This document shows positions 13,120 to 24,738 of a DNA stretch of 64,000 nucleotides, one piece after another (position 1 is the first letter of the stretch; each line of letters begins with the position of its first letter). The stretch covers positions 1,936,643 to 2,000,642 of the forward strand of contig JACAXG010000007.1 in NCBI GenBank assembly GCA_018881555.1, written 5' to 3'. Origin of the DNA: Amblyornis subalaris (taxonomy: Eukaryota; Chordata; Aves; Passeriformes; Ptilonorhynchidae). The notes beneath the pieces were generated by a model, which had not been told where the DNA came from, searched no databases, and saw only the letters and a program-made list of their open reading frames with translations. A program made the position numbers and the translations under genes.

Positions 13120-13880
13120 TTGCGACGTCTAAAGAGCCTTTTGAAGAATGTTTGCTTCCACTCACGTCTTGTCCTCACGCCGCTCTCTCGGTTTACACTC
13201 CTGGTTTCTGTTTGCTCCACATAATAAACAGTAGGGATCAGCAGTAGCACGCCAGTAGTCAGAACCTGATATGGNACCAGGATGATGTGAGATGCCAACT
13301 CCCATGTCTGCTGGATGGAGAATTCCCCGCTTGGCTGCTGGAAGCCCATCAAAGCCTACGTGTTCCCTCTTTGGTGGGGCTGCGGTGGCTGATGGAGGAC
13401 CCTGAGGCACACACAGGGCAGAACCCACCGTGCACTGACCTCTCCTCTGCCCTCCAGCGCGATCACNGCCGCAGCGGTTCTCCATCCGCGAGGGTGTAGC
13501 TGTCTCGTTTGCTCGTGTCACCTTTGATAGATCCAAATTCGTCAAACGCTGCCTTTGGAGCCATCCAAGGACTTGAACTTGAGCTTGCCACCGAGCACGC
13601 AACAAATCAAGCAGCAGAGACAGCAAGGGCCCNTTTCAGGCTCTGAATGAGGTCAGACTCAACATGTTTTATGAATGTTTTCCATTCATAAACCCGCTGA
13701 TCTTCACGACGGATAAAAATACATCTGCAGACACCAAGATGTACTGCTAGTCTTTGTGAAGCGCATAAGAATAATTGACTAGCTGTAACTACTACACCAA
13801 AAATCAACCTTAAAGCTGGGTTTGGACTGACAGTTATCTGGCCTATGTTTGTGCTGCTGTCAATGAGAACACCCATGAGT
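13120..13880. other. CpG-elevated patch of unknown nature
   Basis: This segment has clearly more CpG than its AT-rich surroundings, most densely at about 13430-13590 (for example GCGCGATCAC and CATCCGCGAG). Two minus-strand reading frames (13162-13626, 154 codons; 13607-13876, 89 codons) overlap by 20 bases and cover most of it. I recognise no protein family in either, and neither has clear codon structure. It could be an old retrotransposed or viral-derived piece, a regulatory element, or chance open frames in GC-richer DNA. Confidence 0.35.
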
Positions 13881-16080
13881 GAGGCCTGTCAGCAACAGAC
13901 TGTGACGAGGAGTGTGTCTCTCGGGGCAATAGCAGTTGTAAAAGCAGGAATGCAGGTGGATGTTTCTAGATCTGACAGAGAGGGGAAGACAAGGAGGGAG
14001 CATCTACCTGGCTCACCCTGGGNGTCATTTTTACACCAGTGTTATGGCAGAGCACCAAGCTGAACAGAACTGATCTCGCCTCCNTTCTGGGTGACAGTCA
14101 GAATGAAATTCCTTTTCATGTTCTTCAGTTTCATACTGTAGTTGAAACAGAAATTATCTCAAGATTAACAGGTCTACTTTTCACAGTCCTAGTTCTTCTG
14201 GAATCTTTGTGAAGACACAGAAAAAAAAGANCATATTCTACTTAACCAGAAAAAAATCAATTCAAACTGAAGGGAAATGAACTCTTTTTCCCTTCACAGC
14301 TGCTGCCCTCTTTCTAAGTGAGACAGCTTTGCTGTTCCAGTCTATTGGGTTTATTGTATTTACTTTTTTCCTCAGATTCATTCATTACCACAGGTAACCT
14401 CAGATTTACCTCTTAATGATCTCAAAACAAGTTGTCAGAATNCCTGGGGAAAATGGATACCCTGAAACTACAGTGCTGCTGGTGAAACTGCTGCTGGTGG
14501 TGTCTTTACTGTTTTGACTATTGCTATAGTTATAGATTCTGACTTCTCTACAGCTGTTCCCTCCATGCACACAGCGAAGCCAAAGAGTGGGGCAGACCAC
14601 TTGAGAGATCNCTTTTTTGGGCTGACTTAGTATCTTCTGTCCTACCTTTGACCTCAGTTAAAACACTTAGGAAGAAAGAAATTCATCATCACCACCACCA
14701 CATCAAAACTTCTGGCTCGGTAATATACCCTAGCAGTATTTATTTTTCTATGCTACTCATCTTTATAAATCAGTCCTACTGTGATTTTTTTCCCTTCCTG
14801 GTCTAAAAGCAAGCACTTCTTTGTCAGGCTTACAACAGCTGANTTTCCTTCTCTGGGGGAACTACAGAAAGTGGTGAGCCTAATTATGAAAGAATAGCTG
14901 TAGCTACAAAAATGACAATTTCTGATAATGACTTCTTCATTAGCTTGTTTTCTGCAGCATGAATACAAGACCCATATCTTTTGTTGCAATAAGAGAGGTG
15001 TTTGTTGATAGGCAAAGAATATCTTTAGCCCAGAAATAATAAAATCTACTGCAATTCAACTAAACATGACACTGACAACAGANAAATAATTGATGCTTTG
15101 TCTATGACTTGCAAAACAAAACAGTTGTATTAAAATAAGAACTGTATTTATTCAGATGCTTTTGTTTTTTACATGTTCCTTCAATATTTNTAGCCACATC
15201 CTTAAAAAAAAAAAGGCAAGCAAACTGGAAGTCTGTAAGCTTGCCANCTTCCCAGACCTGAACCTTCAAATCATCTCTCTGCAACTAGGTGACAAATAAT
15301 TTATTGTCTTGCTGGNTTACGCAGATGTTGAAAATAACATGAGGTTTTCTTGGTTCCACTGCGTCCTGCTAGGTGGCCTGGGCTCGCCTCCACAGTACTG
15401 GGATTTGGCCGGCCTGGCTTTTTTTGGATTCTTTGATGTTCATATGCTCTGCTGGACTTCCTGGGATTTGCTCCTTCCTGATTAGGAAAAAAAAAAGAAA
15501 CTACTTTTCCCAAACCCATCAATTCCTGGCACTTGTGTGAGCCATGAGTCACAGGAGGCTAATTGAATCAGTGGCGCTCAATTCCCTCCATCCCGAGACC
15601 TGCCCCCGGCAGCCCACACCGACTTCAGGGAATTGCAGCTGGGAGCTGCTGATATGCTGGATATGTCGAGGAAGAAAAAGAAAGATTCTGTGTAAGAAAT
15701 GNTGACAGTTCAGTGACACCTGAGTACGTGTGGGTTTGACACCACGTTTGTGAGGGCTGCTCTTTGTGATTTTTTTTTTCCAGACTAAGACAGATTTCAC
15801 ACCTTCCTGTTTATTTATTCTTTGGCACCTATGCCTGAGCTTGCTGTGCTTCCTGCACCTTGCCCTGTCATCCCTTGTTTCCANCCGGAGAGACAGGCTC
15901 AGCCATGCNCCACCTCAGAGACTCCAGCCAGAGCAGCCCTCGGAGGGACCTTCGGGAAGCGTGGCCAGAGGAGGCAGCTCCAGAGATGCTCAGGGCTGTG
16001 AAAGGCAGGCTAGGTAATACTCCCAAAAAAAAAAAATTAGTCATCTCAGAAGAGAAGGAAAAACGCCTCGGTGAGACGGA
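13881..16080. other. Intergenic DNA, no gene seen
   Basis: No recognised gene or repeat family. The sequence is AT-rich up to about 15.3 kb, then gradually richer in GC towards the CpG island at 16.1 kb. The frames present are short and unrelated to known proteins. Confidence 0.55.
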
Positions 16081-16440
16081 GGTGAGGCCACAAGTCTCCA
16101 CCTGCCAGGCAGCGCTGCAGCCGTGAGGACGGGCGCTCCTGTTCCTTCTTGCACGCTCCCGCTGAGGCGGGGAGGCACAGACAGGTTTTGCAACACCTTT
16201 GGCTGCGGTCTCTAAAATTCGCAGAGGAGCCAAAACACACAGAAATTATACGAAGCGGCGAGAGAAGTTGAATCTTTGTGTTCNGCGTGAAGTTCCGCCG
16301 GGGTCTGGAAGGAAAACGAGGCCTTCGTGGGGGTTTTGCTGGGGTGTGTCCCTTTAGCACGTCTTCTTCCCGCTGGAAAGACGGGATTGCAGGCGCTCGT
16401 TAGTTCTCAGGTAGTGACAGGTTTTTTTAACGCCAAAAAA
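16081..16440. promoter_or_regulatory. Orphan CpG-island-like patch
   Basis: By hand count about 23 CpG dinucleotides fall in 360 bases at GC content slightly above 50%, so observed/expected CpG is high for this AT-rich region. GC-rich but less CpG-dense sequence continues to about 17.1 kb. No coding gene starts here. It could be the promoter of an unannotated noncoding RNA, a distal enhancer kept unmethylated, or a GC-rich relic of an old insertion. Confidence 0.45.
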
Positions 16441-17989
16441 AGCCCACAGGAGGAAAACGTGCCAGCTGTGACTATCTTAAAGAAAAGCCCTATTGATTTA
16501 CATCTAAATGCAGCTGTCCCTGGCTGGCAATAGCCAGCAGAGCAGAGGCGATAGGGNACAGTGCTGAACGCTGCAGGGAGTTTGGTGTGCTCGCAAATCA
16601 CCTCCCTCTGCTGCCATCCGAACAGCACGAGGTGGCAGGGAGAAAATGGGATGCAGGGAATGCCAAAATAGGGGAGGGAACACGCAGCCCTGTCCTTNAC
16701 ACGCTGTTGGCGAGGGGTACAAGCAAAGCCCACCCATGGGCTCCTTTTGCCTGCACAGGGCTGCAGAGGAGAGAGGGAGGAATCAGGCTGGACAGCAGGA
16801 GCTGCAGCTGCTCTCCTCCTGGCTGCCTCTCCCCGCGTCCTGTGTCAGCGCTTGCACGCATAAAGCGCCATTGTTCTCATCCCAGGAACCGTCAGGGGAG
16901 CACCGGACAGCATCCTGCTGTCCGGCAGCGGGAGCCCCGCGTGTTCCGTCTCNCACCCACGCGAGCACAGATGCAAACAGTCCACGCCAGCGTCCCACAG
17001 GGAGGGCTCCCAGAGGGAACCACTGACTCCAGGCTGTCCCTGAGNGAGCTCGTGGGGACCGCTCAGGCTCTTGGAGGAGTGGGAATGGATGGATATTCCC
17101 ATTGGGTGTGAGCCCAGGTACCCCAGCTGGCACATCCCAGCCCAGCAGTGATCGTGGAGAAAACCTGTGTAGTAGTTGCATGAGTATCTGGTAGTAAACT
17201 AAGTTAATTCATGACTGTTTTGTTCCTCACTCCGGATGGAATATTTGGCTTTTATGCGCGATTCTGGGGTTTTTGGAGCCCCCTGAAACACTCGTGAGTG
17301 TAGAGTGACATGTACCAGCGATAAAAAGGGACCACTTCCCCGGTGCTAGTTTTTAATTCTGTGCATAACAAACACTTCTTTCTTTAGTATTTCTTTCAAC
17401 TCCACTTTTGAAGTTGATTTATATCTGCCTCCTGTTTTGCTCCAGTTTCAATCTCCTGGCGGCGTTCCTTGCCAAGCCAGCCTAATGCCCACATGAGCCC
17501 NATTAAGCCACATGCTTCTGCATAGGCAGCAGGACATGTTTTTTCTGGGCTGGGCTTTGTTTGCCAAATCTGGGCCTGTATTCACAGATAATGACTTCCT
17601 TTTTGTCTTCTCCTTCTGTGTGCTTTTTCTTTTTTTTTCCCACACACAGCCTTTTCAAAATGTAATGTGACCCTCATACATCATTTTTATCAGCCTTATA
17701 AACCCAGCATAGNACGGCATATGATGTATGTAAATTAATGCACCTAAAGGCAGTGAGGAAAAAATATTTTAGTCCTCTATCAGGAACAGAGGATACCTCG
17801 GTGTCATTCAGAATCAAGGTTTTTTTCTACCTGAAACTATTAGCTACAACAGTCCTATATTTAGAATAAAAAAGTAGAAATATCTTCTTTTCAAGATGCC
17901 ACAGTTCATTTTTTCAGACGGTTTCAGGTGATTCTGACATTCTCTTTCAAAGTCACTTTTCATTTTGAAATGTATTCTTTATGCTATGT

Positions 17990-18021
17990 TTTAAAGGGTT
18001 TATACTNTAAACCCCTTTAAA
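17990..18021. repeat. Inverted repeat, ~13 bp stem
   Basis: TTTAAAGGGTTTA is followed after a 5-base loop by TAAACCCCTTTAAA. The arms pair almost perfectly, with one bulged base. A poly-A tract follows at about 18030. It could be the end of a decayed DNA element or simply a chance hairpin. Confidence 0.6.
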
Positions 18022-18244
18022 TCAAAATTTAAAAAAAAAAAAAAAGGGACTGACCGAATTAAATTTTGCAACTTTATTTCACAGAAAATACATGGGAAAT
18101 TGAGCCTGTTTTTCTCACTGGTAATGAAAAAAATATTCTGGGGAAGTGCAAAAATATACTTTCAGTGTAACATTCAACAGGGTCCTATTTGTAGAGTTGC
18201 ATCTGTGTGCTGGATAGAATGGTGACCAACGAGGTCTGGGAGAA

Positions 18245-18345
18245 TGGCCCTTGGCCACAGCACCACAGGATGCTTTGGGTTGGAAAGTGCCTTAAAGACC
18301 CCGAAGAACCCATCTTTTACATGGTAGCCAACCACAGTTTAATGC
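18245..18345 (-). mobile_element. CR1 LINE 3' fragment, reverse
   Basis: TGCTTTGGGTTGGAAAGTGC and CTTAAAGACCCCGAAGAACC are the reverse complement of the CR1 3' end. Divergence is considerable and the inner part is barely recognisable. Confidence 0.75.
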
Positions 18346-21171
18346 TGGAAACCCATCATTCAAGCAGAGTTAATTAATTTAGGGAACGACGGGGAAGTTT
18401 TACCCAGCGTAAAACACGTTCTTGGCCGTGGCCAGCAGGTCCTTGTTGTGCTGCACGGAGGGAAATTCAGGTCTCTGTGTTACGAAGTCACATGGGGCTA
18501 TGAGGTTTCAGTTTGTTACCCTATACCCCGTCCATTGATACTCCCTGATAGCATCTGGGATTTCTGAGCACTACAGGGACTTTTTGTCAACGATGTTTGT
18601 CCTAGACTGAATGCGCTGAGGCAGACAGCTGATAAGGGNCCTACAAGCTTGACATCAATACACGGTTGTGCTGTCATAACAATGCAACCTCAGCCCCTGG
18701 GTTGCAGCTTCTCAGAAGTAAGGAATGCTCATTAGGGGCACAGATAATCGGGAGCGGTTTCCTCGAAAGGAAAGGCACTCCGGGCACCGCAGCGCGGAGG
18801 GCAGACCTTCACAAGGGTGGCATTGTTTAGAAGCCATTGACATCTGCAAACAAAAATCTGTTTAACTCACTGTTACAGTCTAAGGGAAAAAAATATCAGG
18901 AATCTGTTATCCTTCTGCTCAACAGATTCAGCACAGCTACCTAGCTCTGGAGACAGAACTGGGTTTTGTTTCTGAAGGCGTTAATAGGAGTGCAGAGATT
19001 CCCTTTGAGGTATCTCCCCTCCTCCAGGAGATGTGTGACTAGGCTATCTTGGCAAGTATCAGCACCCCTGTGGGACCAGAGCAGTAGGAACATTTTTCAG
19101 CAGTGACTGTAATGCAGAATACTGTGGTGCCTTTTCACTTTAAAGTGTTTATATTTAGGTTTAAACGGAAACATTCCTTTGAAATCTCCTAATAATCCTA
19201 TGCCTCAAATTCTTTAAAATCGACAAGCACAAAATAAAGCCATTTAAAAAAAAAAAAACAACCTAGAACTGAATTAAAACTCTTTGATGTACAGACAAGT
19301 GCCTCCAATATACAGACACGGAGATAGTCAGTCTTTACCCCAGAGCTCTTTATTTTAAATCTTAAAAGCAGAGTCTGAAAGACCTGCAAGCCAAGCAAAA
19401 ATATCTCAGATCCTTCGGTTTTATCAATAATTATTCTTTTAAGTGCTACAAGGGAGACTGCAACCCATGTTCTTTGCTCCATATCCTGCACTAATATCCA
19501 GTGTCATTCCTCTTTGCTGGCTTTCACAGCACCCAGTATTTTAGATCCTTCATTATGTGGAAGGATTTTCAAAGACTGCTTGTGTTTTATGCCGTCCGTG
19601 GCCACACAGACAGTCTGGGGCAAGGCAACCCTTGTACCACCGAATTCCTGTTTGTCCACCCTCCCTCCTGCTTCGTGTGGCGACCTTCTTGCCTGATTTC
19701 TCACCTCACACCTGCGGAATTCCCATCGATATCAAAATTCCCTCATGAGTTCATATGTATGAAATTCCTCGCTAAGAATTTTGCTGAGATGAACAAAAGC
19801 TCTTTACATACAGAGGAGCAATTACAACACGAGTGATGACATCAGTGTCTAAGAACACAGAGCGTGCATCTATGTGGTCTGCTTCATCCCTTTTAAGTTG
19901 AATTTTCTTACAAAATGGACCCAGTTATGTCCATATTTATTCTAATTCCTTTTCCCCCTCTTTCTCTTCCCTGCCTAAATTCCTCCTTCTCTTTCTGTAA
20001 CATGCACCCATGCACATACATTATGGCCAAAAATGAGAAGACAGAAGTGAAGGCAGCTCCTGCAAGTTTCGAATTGCAAAATGAAGACAGTTTAGTGCCT
20101 TTGTGGAACCGACACCTTTTTCATTTTTAAAATTACAAAATTGGGTGGGCATATTTCCTTGCTAAAAAAACCCCAACAGGTAGCTGGGAAAAGAAATCCT
20201 TGCCAGCCACCAGTTGCACCTCAATAGTTCCAGTATGCTTGACACTTGATAAAAAGGGATAGAAGGGAGTTATATGTTTTTATGGTTTTATGACCCAAAA
20301 AAAAAGTCAAGGAGAAAAGGCATCATGATATTTAGACAATTCTTTCCTCTCTGTTCCTGCGGGAGTTTTTCAATGACAGTTTCTGAATCGAGAAACAACA
20401 AACAGAGAAAACAGAAAGGAAATCCTTTAATCGCATCCTTTACTTTTAATCCAATCCCTGGGACACAGAATACATTATTTAAAGAAGGAGTTTGTATCTG
20501 AGATGGAACTTTCCAGTTCCTGGTCGGTGAGTGGCACTGCTTGTGCTCACCAGGGTGGAAGTTTTCGTCTGCAGTGACAGAGCACACACCGTGTCCCTGC
20601 CTTACAAAGCCAGCCAGAGCAGCCAAACTGCGGTCAGGGATAGCTGGAGCTATGTCTGGCAAAAGCATATTTTTTGTGCATTCTTGCAGCTTCCATTCTA
20701 TTTATTAGGGAGTTATATGGACTGCTGCAGACAGACTGTGCTCCTTTTTTAATGAAAATTTAGCTTTTATCTTCTTTTATTCCTTCTTGGGGAGCGTTAA
20801 CAGGTACCAGACGGAAGGATTGCTGTGATAGTAATGCCACACCGGGAAGCCCTCGCAGCAGAGGTTTCTGAGCCAATTTGGATGCTGAAGCAGCCCCTCT
20901 CCGCTGCTCTCTCAATCCTGACAGAATTATGACGCGCTCCTCAGCCGACCATGCATTATTGAAGAGTTCTCTGGGTAAACACATGCTACTGCAGGCTCTG
21001 GCTGTAGGAGAGACATTACCCAGCTGAAACTGCTGTGACAGCAGCCAGCTCCTTCCATTTNCACTTCCAACTCCTGCCGGAATCCGAAAGAAGCGCCTTC
21101 ACCATCGCTGCTACAGACTGATGAGAGGCTTTTGTCAGGTCCAGGGTTTCCCAAATGGCCTCCAGTTGTGC

Positions 21172-21412
21172 CAGGGGAGGTTTAGATTAGATAATAGGAA
21201 TAATTTCTTCACTGGAAGGGTGGTCAGGCACTGGAACAGGCTGCCCAGNGAAGTGGNCAAATCACTGTCCCTGGAATTGTTCAAAAGGAGNGTGGGTGTG
21301 GCACTTGGGGACGTGATTTANTGGTGTANGTGGTGGTGCTGGCCTAATGGTTGAACNTAAAAATCTTAGAGGTATTTTCTAACTTTAATGGTTCTATGAT
21401 TCTGTGATCTTT
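21172..21412 (+). mobile_element. CR1 LINE 3' fragment
   Basis: It runs from GGGGAGGTTTAGATTAGATA through GGAATAATTTCTTCACTGGA, CACTGGAACAGGCTGCCCAG and GTGGCACTTGGGGACGTGAT, ending in TTCTATGATTCTGTGA, the CR1 terminal octamer pair. This is a forward 5'-truncated copy. Six single N bases fall between 21249 and 21357, and another at 21426 just after the element, far above the window average. Confidence 0.93.
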
Positions 21413-24400
21413 AATGATGGCTTTTNCCTGTCTTCACTGGCCATAAATGAATCTATTACATCAGTCTCTGCAACTCTGATAAAACTGACTTAATTTTATC
21501 ATTATCTCTCGCTAAGTCATCATGGACAGTGTGAAAATCACCACAGAATGATCATTAGTGAAGGTTTCAGATGATATGCACAGCTCAAAGGATCAGGGCA
21601 ACTCTCATTACAAGTGCTTGATTCCATCCAAAGATAATTCTTTCAGTGCTCCTGCTGAGGAGGTGGAGCAAGACACACTCCAGGCTGCATCTCGTTTCTC
21701 CATATGGCATGTGAACTAAAACACTGCAAATTTTGTCCAGTATTTGCATCAAATAGGATAAAACATGAATCTTGCTTATTAATTAGCACAGAAATTTAAT
21801 ACTAACTGATTTAGCGGCTTACAAATATATTTTGACCATTACAAGAAACTACCAGACACACTCACAAGGTGAAATCCTGGGAATTTTTCCAGTAATTCAA
21901 ACCAAGCCAAGACTGACCTTGATCCAGTAGAAGCAATATGAACATTTTATCTTCTTAGGCATCTTTCAGTGTTTTGAAGCTCTTGCATGTAGTATTTCAC
22001 ATATGAATATATACAATGTTTTATGCTAAGCTCTTGGTTTGATTAATCTAATCTATATATTTTTTTCTAATTTACAATAACTGGACACATGGAAATGCTT
22101 GGAAATAGATTAATTTGCATAAGATTGGTGTTGTTCCAGATTTTCTCCATTTAAGAAAAGATAGTAAATATGCCAGTGAAATTCATGCACAAATAATCTC
22201 AGGTATTCTACTACATTTAAAAAAGGCAATGCTCCCATTCCTCTCTGTTCACAGTACAGACATTGATTTCATTTTATCCTTACCTCCTCTATTACCAAGT
22301 ATAATTTGTGTTCCAGGTTCTGATACCAGATGCTATTATCTTGAAAAGCACTTGATATTCCTAAATGTAACAGCCAATCCTGTAAAATTTTTCACAGGTT
22401 CCCGTGTTTCCATGCAACATTGACAACATTTTGATAATTAGGAAAATCAAGTTTGCCCAACGAGGGAGGAAAGATTGTCAGTATTAACAATGNGGAGATC
22501 TTTCCCTCATCATCTGAATCACACGTTTTATAATAAGAATCAAAAAATGATGTTCTTTGGAGGATAGAAAGAAAACCGGTTTTGCCAGGTATCCACTGGA
22601 CAAGGATTGAGAGATCCTCTGCAGGCTATGATGAGCAAAGTATTTGTTGTCTGAAGTGGACATACATCAACACAAGCTTTCAGACATGATTTTAGGCTCT
22701 AAGAGGAATGATGACAAAGCTCTGCTCTGAAACACTGGGTTACATAGACCTAGCAGTGAATATAACACTTTTCCTNTCTGTGATGCAGAATTCCAAAGAG
22801 TAACAGGATCCAAGGTGAAATTCAGCTCAGTGGGATTAACCTTAAACAGGAAAGCAAGGCACTGATGTCCAGTTAGCAGAAACAGAGAGAGGAGAGCTCT
22901 GTAAAAGANTAAAAGTGCTGCTGCGCTGCTGGCACCGAGCGATGAAGGACAGGGCACATGAGCAAGGTGCTGCTCCCCATATCCAACACAGAGTCCTAGG
23001 GCATGATCACTGATGGATGGGGTTTGTAAAGAGGAGGNTTATCAGGTGCCATCAGCAAGGCTCTGAGGAAAGACACCGACTTGGGAAGCTGAAAGAAATC
23101 AAGATTTCTTTCACTGCCCTTACAAACACCGTAGGAAACCAGTGAATAGCTCNGGTGGGCGACGAACAGGAAGAACCTCAGTGAAAGCAATTTATACAGC
23201 ATTTGCTCAGTAGCATGAACCGATCCTGTAATCAATGCTGATAACAGAGCAAGGATCTGTGCTGTTTTTACCTTGAGGCTCCTTTGTTTGGGAACAAAGG
23301 GATGCAGGACCAGCCGGGCAGCGTGGGGTCCCAGCGGTGCCTCCTGTGGGAGCAGAGCAGTGTAAGCCTCACAGCCTTCCTGAAAATATGGGCACCTGCT
23401 TCAGTGCAGGGGCTGCCACNTCCACCCCACGCACACGAATCCACCTGCACAGAGCAAAATACCAGCTCAATTNGCAGCATTTCGTGTTTATGCCACAAAT
23501 TTATTTGAAGATCCAAGGGATTAAGGCAGNAATTCCTCACGAAAAAGGAGTCCGTTTGCTCTACTGCAAACTGCTGTAATCCAAAGATAATGGGAGTACC
23601 CTAATCAAGGGTTGTAGCTATTGTTCTAGCAATCAGTTATGAATTATTATTTTTCTACATTTAGTCAGCATATCCTCCAGAATATCCCATTTGACAGTGG
23701 CCAGAAAGCCGGTGTGCATGGATTTTCCTTGCTGCAGAATTTAATTGTGCCTTATGGGGATTCCCTTCTGTCAATGATTTGTTGGATATTGATCCATATA
23801 ACAGGAGGACCTTTTTTTAAAAATAATTGATCTATAAACAGACATTTGAAAGAAAGCAGACTAGGCAAGGAGAGCTTTCATCTTTCAAAATTCTGCTGTT
23901 AAAAAACCTACTAATCATCGATTGATATCTTGGACCACGTCCTTTGCTGATGGAGAAAACGGAATACTGTTTCAGGGAGTGGACTGGAGTCAGAGTCATC
24001 ATTCAGGGGGCATTTTTTTATTATTTCATAAGACATCCCATTATTTTTGTGGTGCACAACAGGTGCAGGGAAGATTATTCAGCATAGGGCTGCTGCTTAG
24101 ACAGTGCCACCTTGATTATGCAAGCGTCATGGGGACACTGAATATGTTTGCATAATTAAGGCCTTGGCTAATGGTAGTGCTTTTAAATGCAATTAATAGC
24201 TTTCTGGGGATGCAATTATTTTGAAAAACAAGGAGATTGTGGTAAATGAGGTTCAGATAACTGTGGTAGAACTAACAGGAGCATTCATTTTTGACACTAT
24301 CAGAACATAATAGCAGATGACTTCCAGTCACAATATTAAATTTAAGAGACGGCNTGAAAGCAAAATTACATTTACAAAATTTTGAAAATTAAATTAAAAA

Positions 24401-24565
24401 AAAAAAGTGTTATATTACATATGACAAATTCATAGAATCATTTAATTAACAGTTTTCATTCTTTCTCATTTGAGACACGGTCATTCTCACTTTGTTCAAG
24501 GTTCCTTCCTACANGTGTAACAGAAATAAAATACTTCCTTACAGTATAATTTGCATTTTTTAAAA

Positions 24566-24712
24566 TGATCAGAGTCATACAACGGTTTAGGTTGGAAGGG
24601 ACCTAAAAGACCATTTAGTTCCAAACCTCTGCCACTAGACCAGGTTGCTCAGAGCCCCATCCAGCCTGTCCTTGAACACTTCCAGGGATGGGGCAGCCAC
24701 AACTTCTCCTCG
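24566..24712 (-). mobile_element. CR1 LINE 3' fragment, reverse
   Basis: GGTTTAGGTTGGAAGGGACC, AAAGACCATTTAGTTCCAAA, CCAGGTTGCTCAGAGCCCCA and CCAGCCTGTCCTTGAACACT are the reverse complement of the CR1 3' region. The element fades out just before the twin octamer at 24720. Confidence 0.93.
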
Positions 24713-24719
24713 GAAAGAT

Positions 24720-24738
24720 ATGCAAATATCATGCAAAT
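24720..24738 (+). promoter_or_regulatory. Twin perfect octamer (POU) sites
   Basis: ATGCAAAT occurs at 24720-24727 and again at 24731-24738, 11 bp apart, about one helical turn, at the edge of a CR1 fragment. The octamer is the classic site of Oct/POU homeodomain factors. The two copies are directly visible; a role as a distal enhancer is inference. Confidence 0.4.

Larger units (their letters stand above)
16441..24565. other. Intergenic DNA with decayed repeats
   Basis: Overlapping short frames on both strands at 16.5-17.2 kb reflect GC richness and not genes. The rest is AT-rich. It includes a hairpin (17990), two CR1 fragments (18245 and 21172), an octamer ATTTGCAT (22113-22120) and poly-A/T tracts. 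No coding exon or RNA gene is recognisable. Confidence 0.55.

Noticed and set aside
16587..17181. Overlapping frames of 87-174 codons on both strands
   Set aside because: They overlap each other in several frames, have no known motifs, and are explained by the local GC richness.
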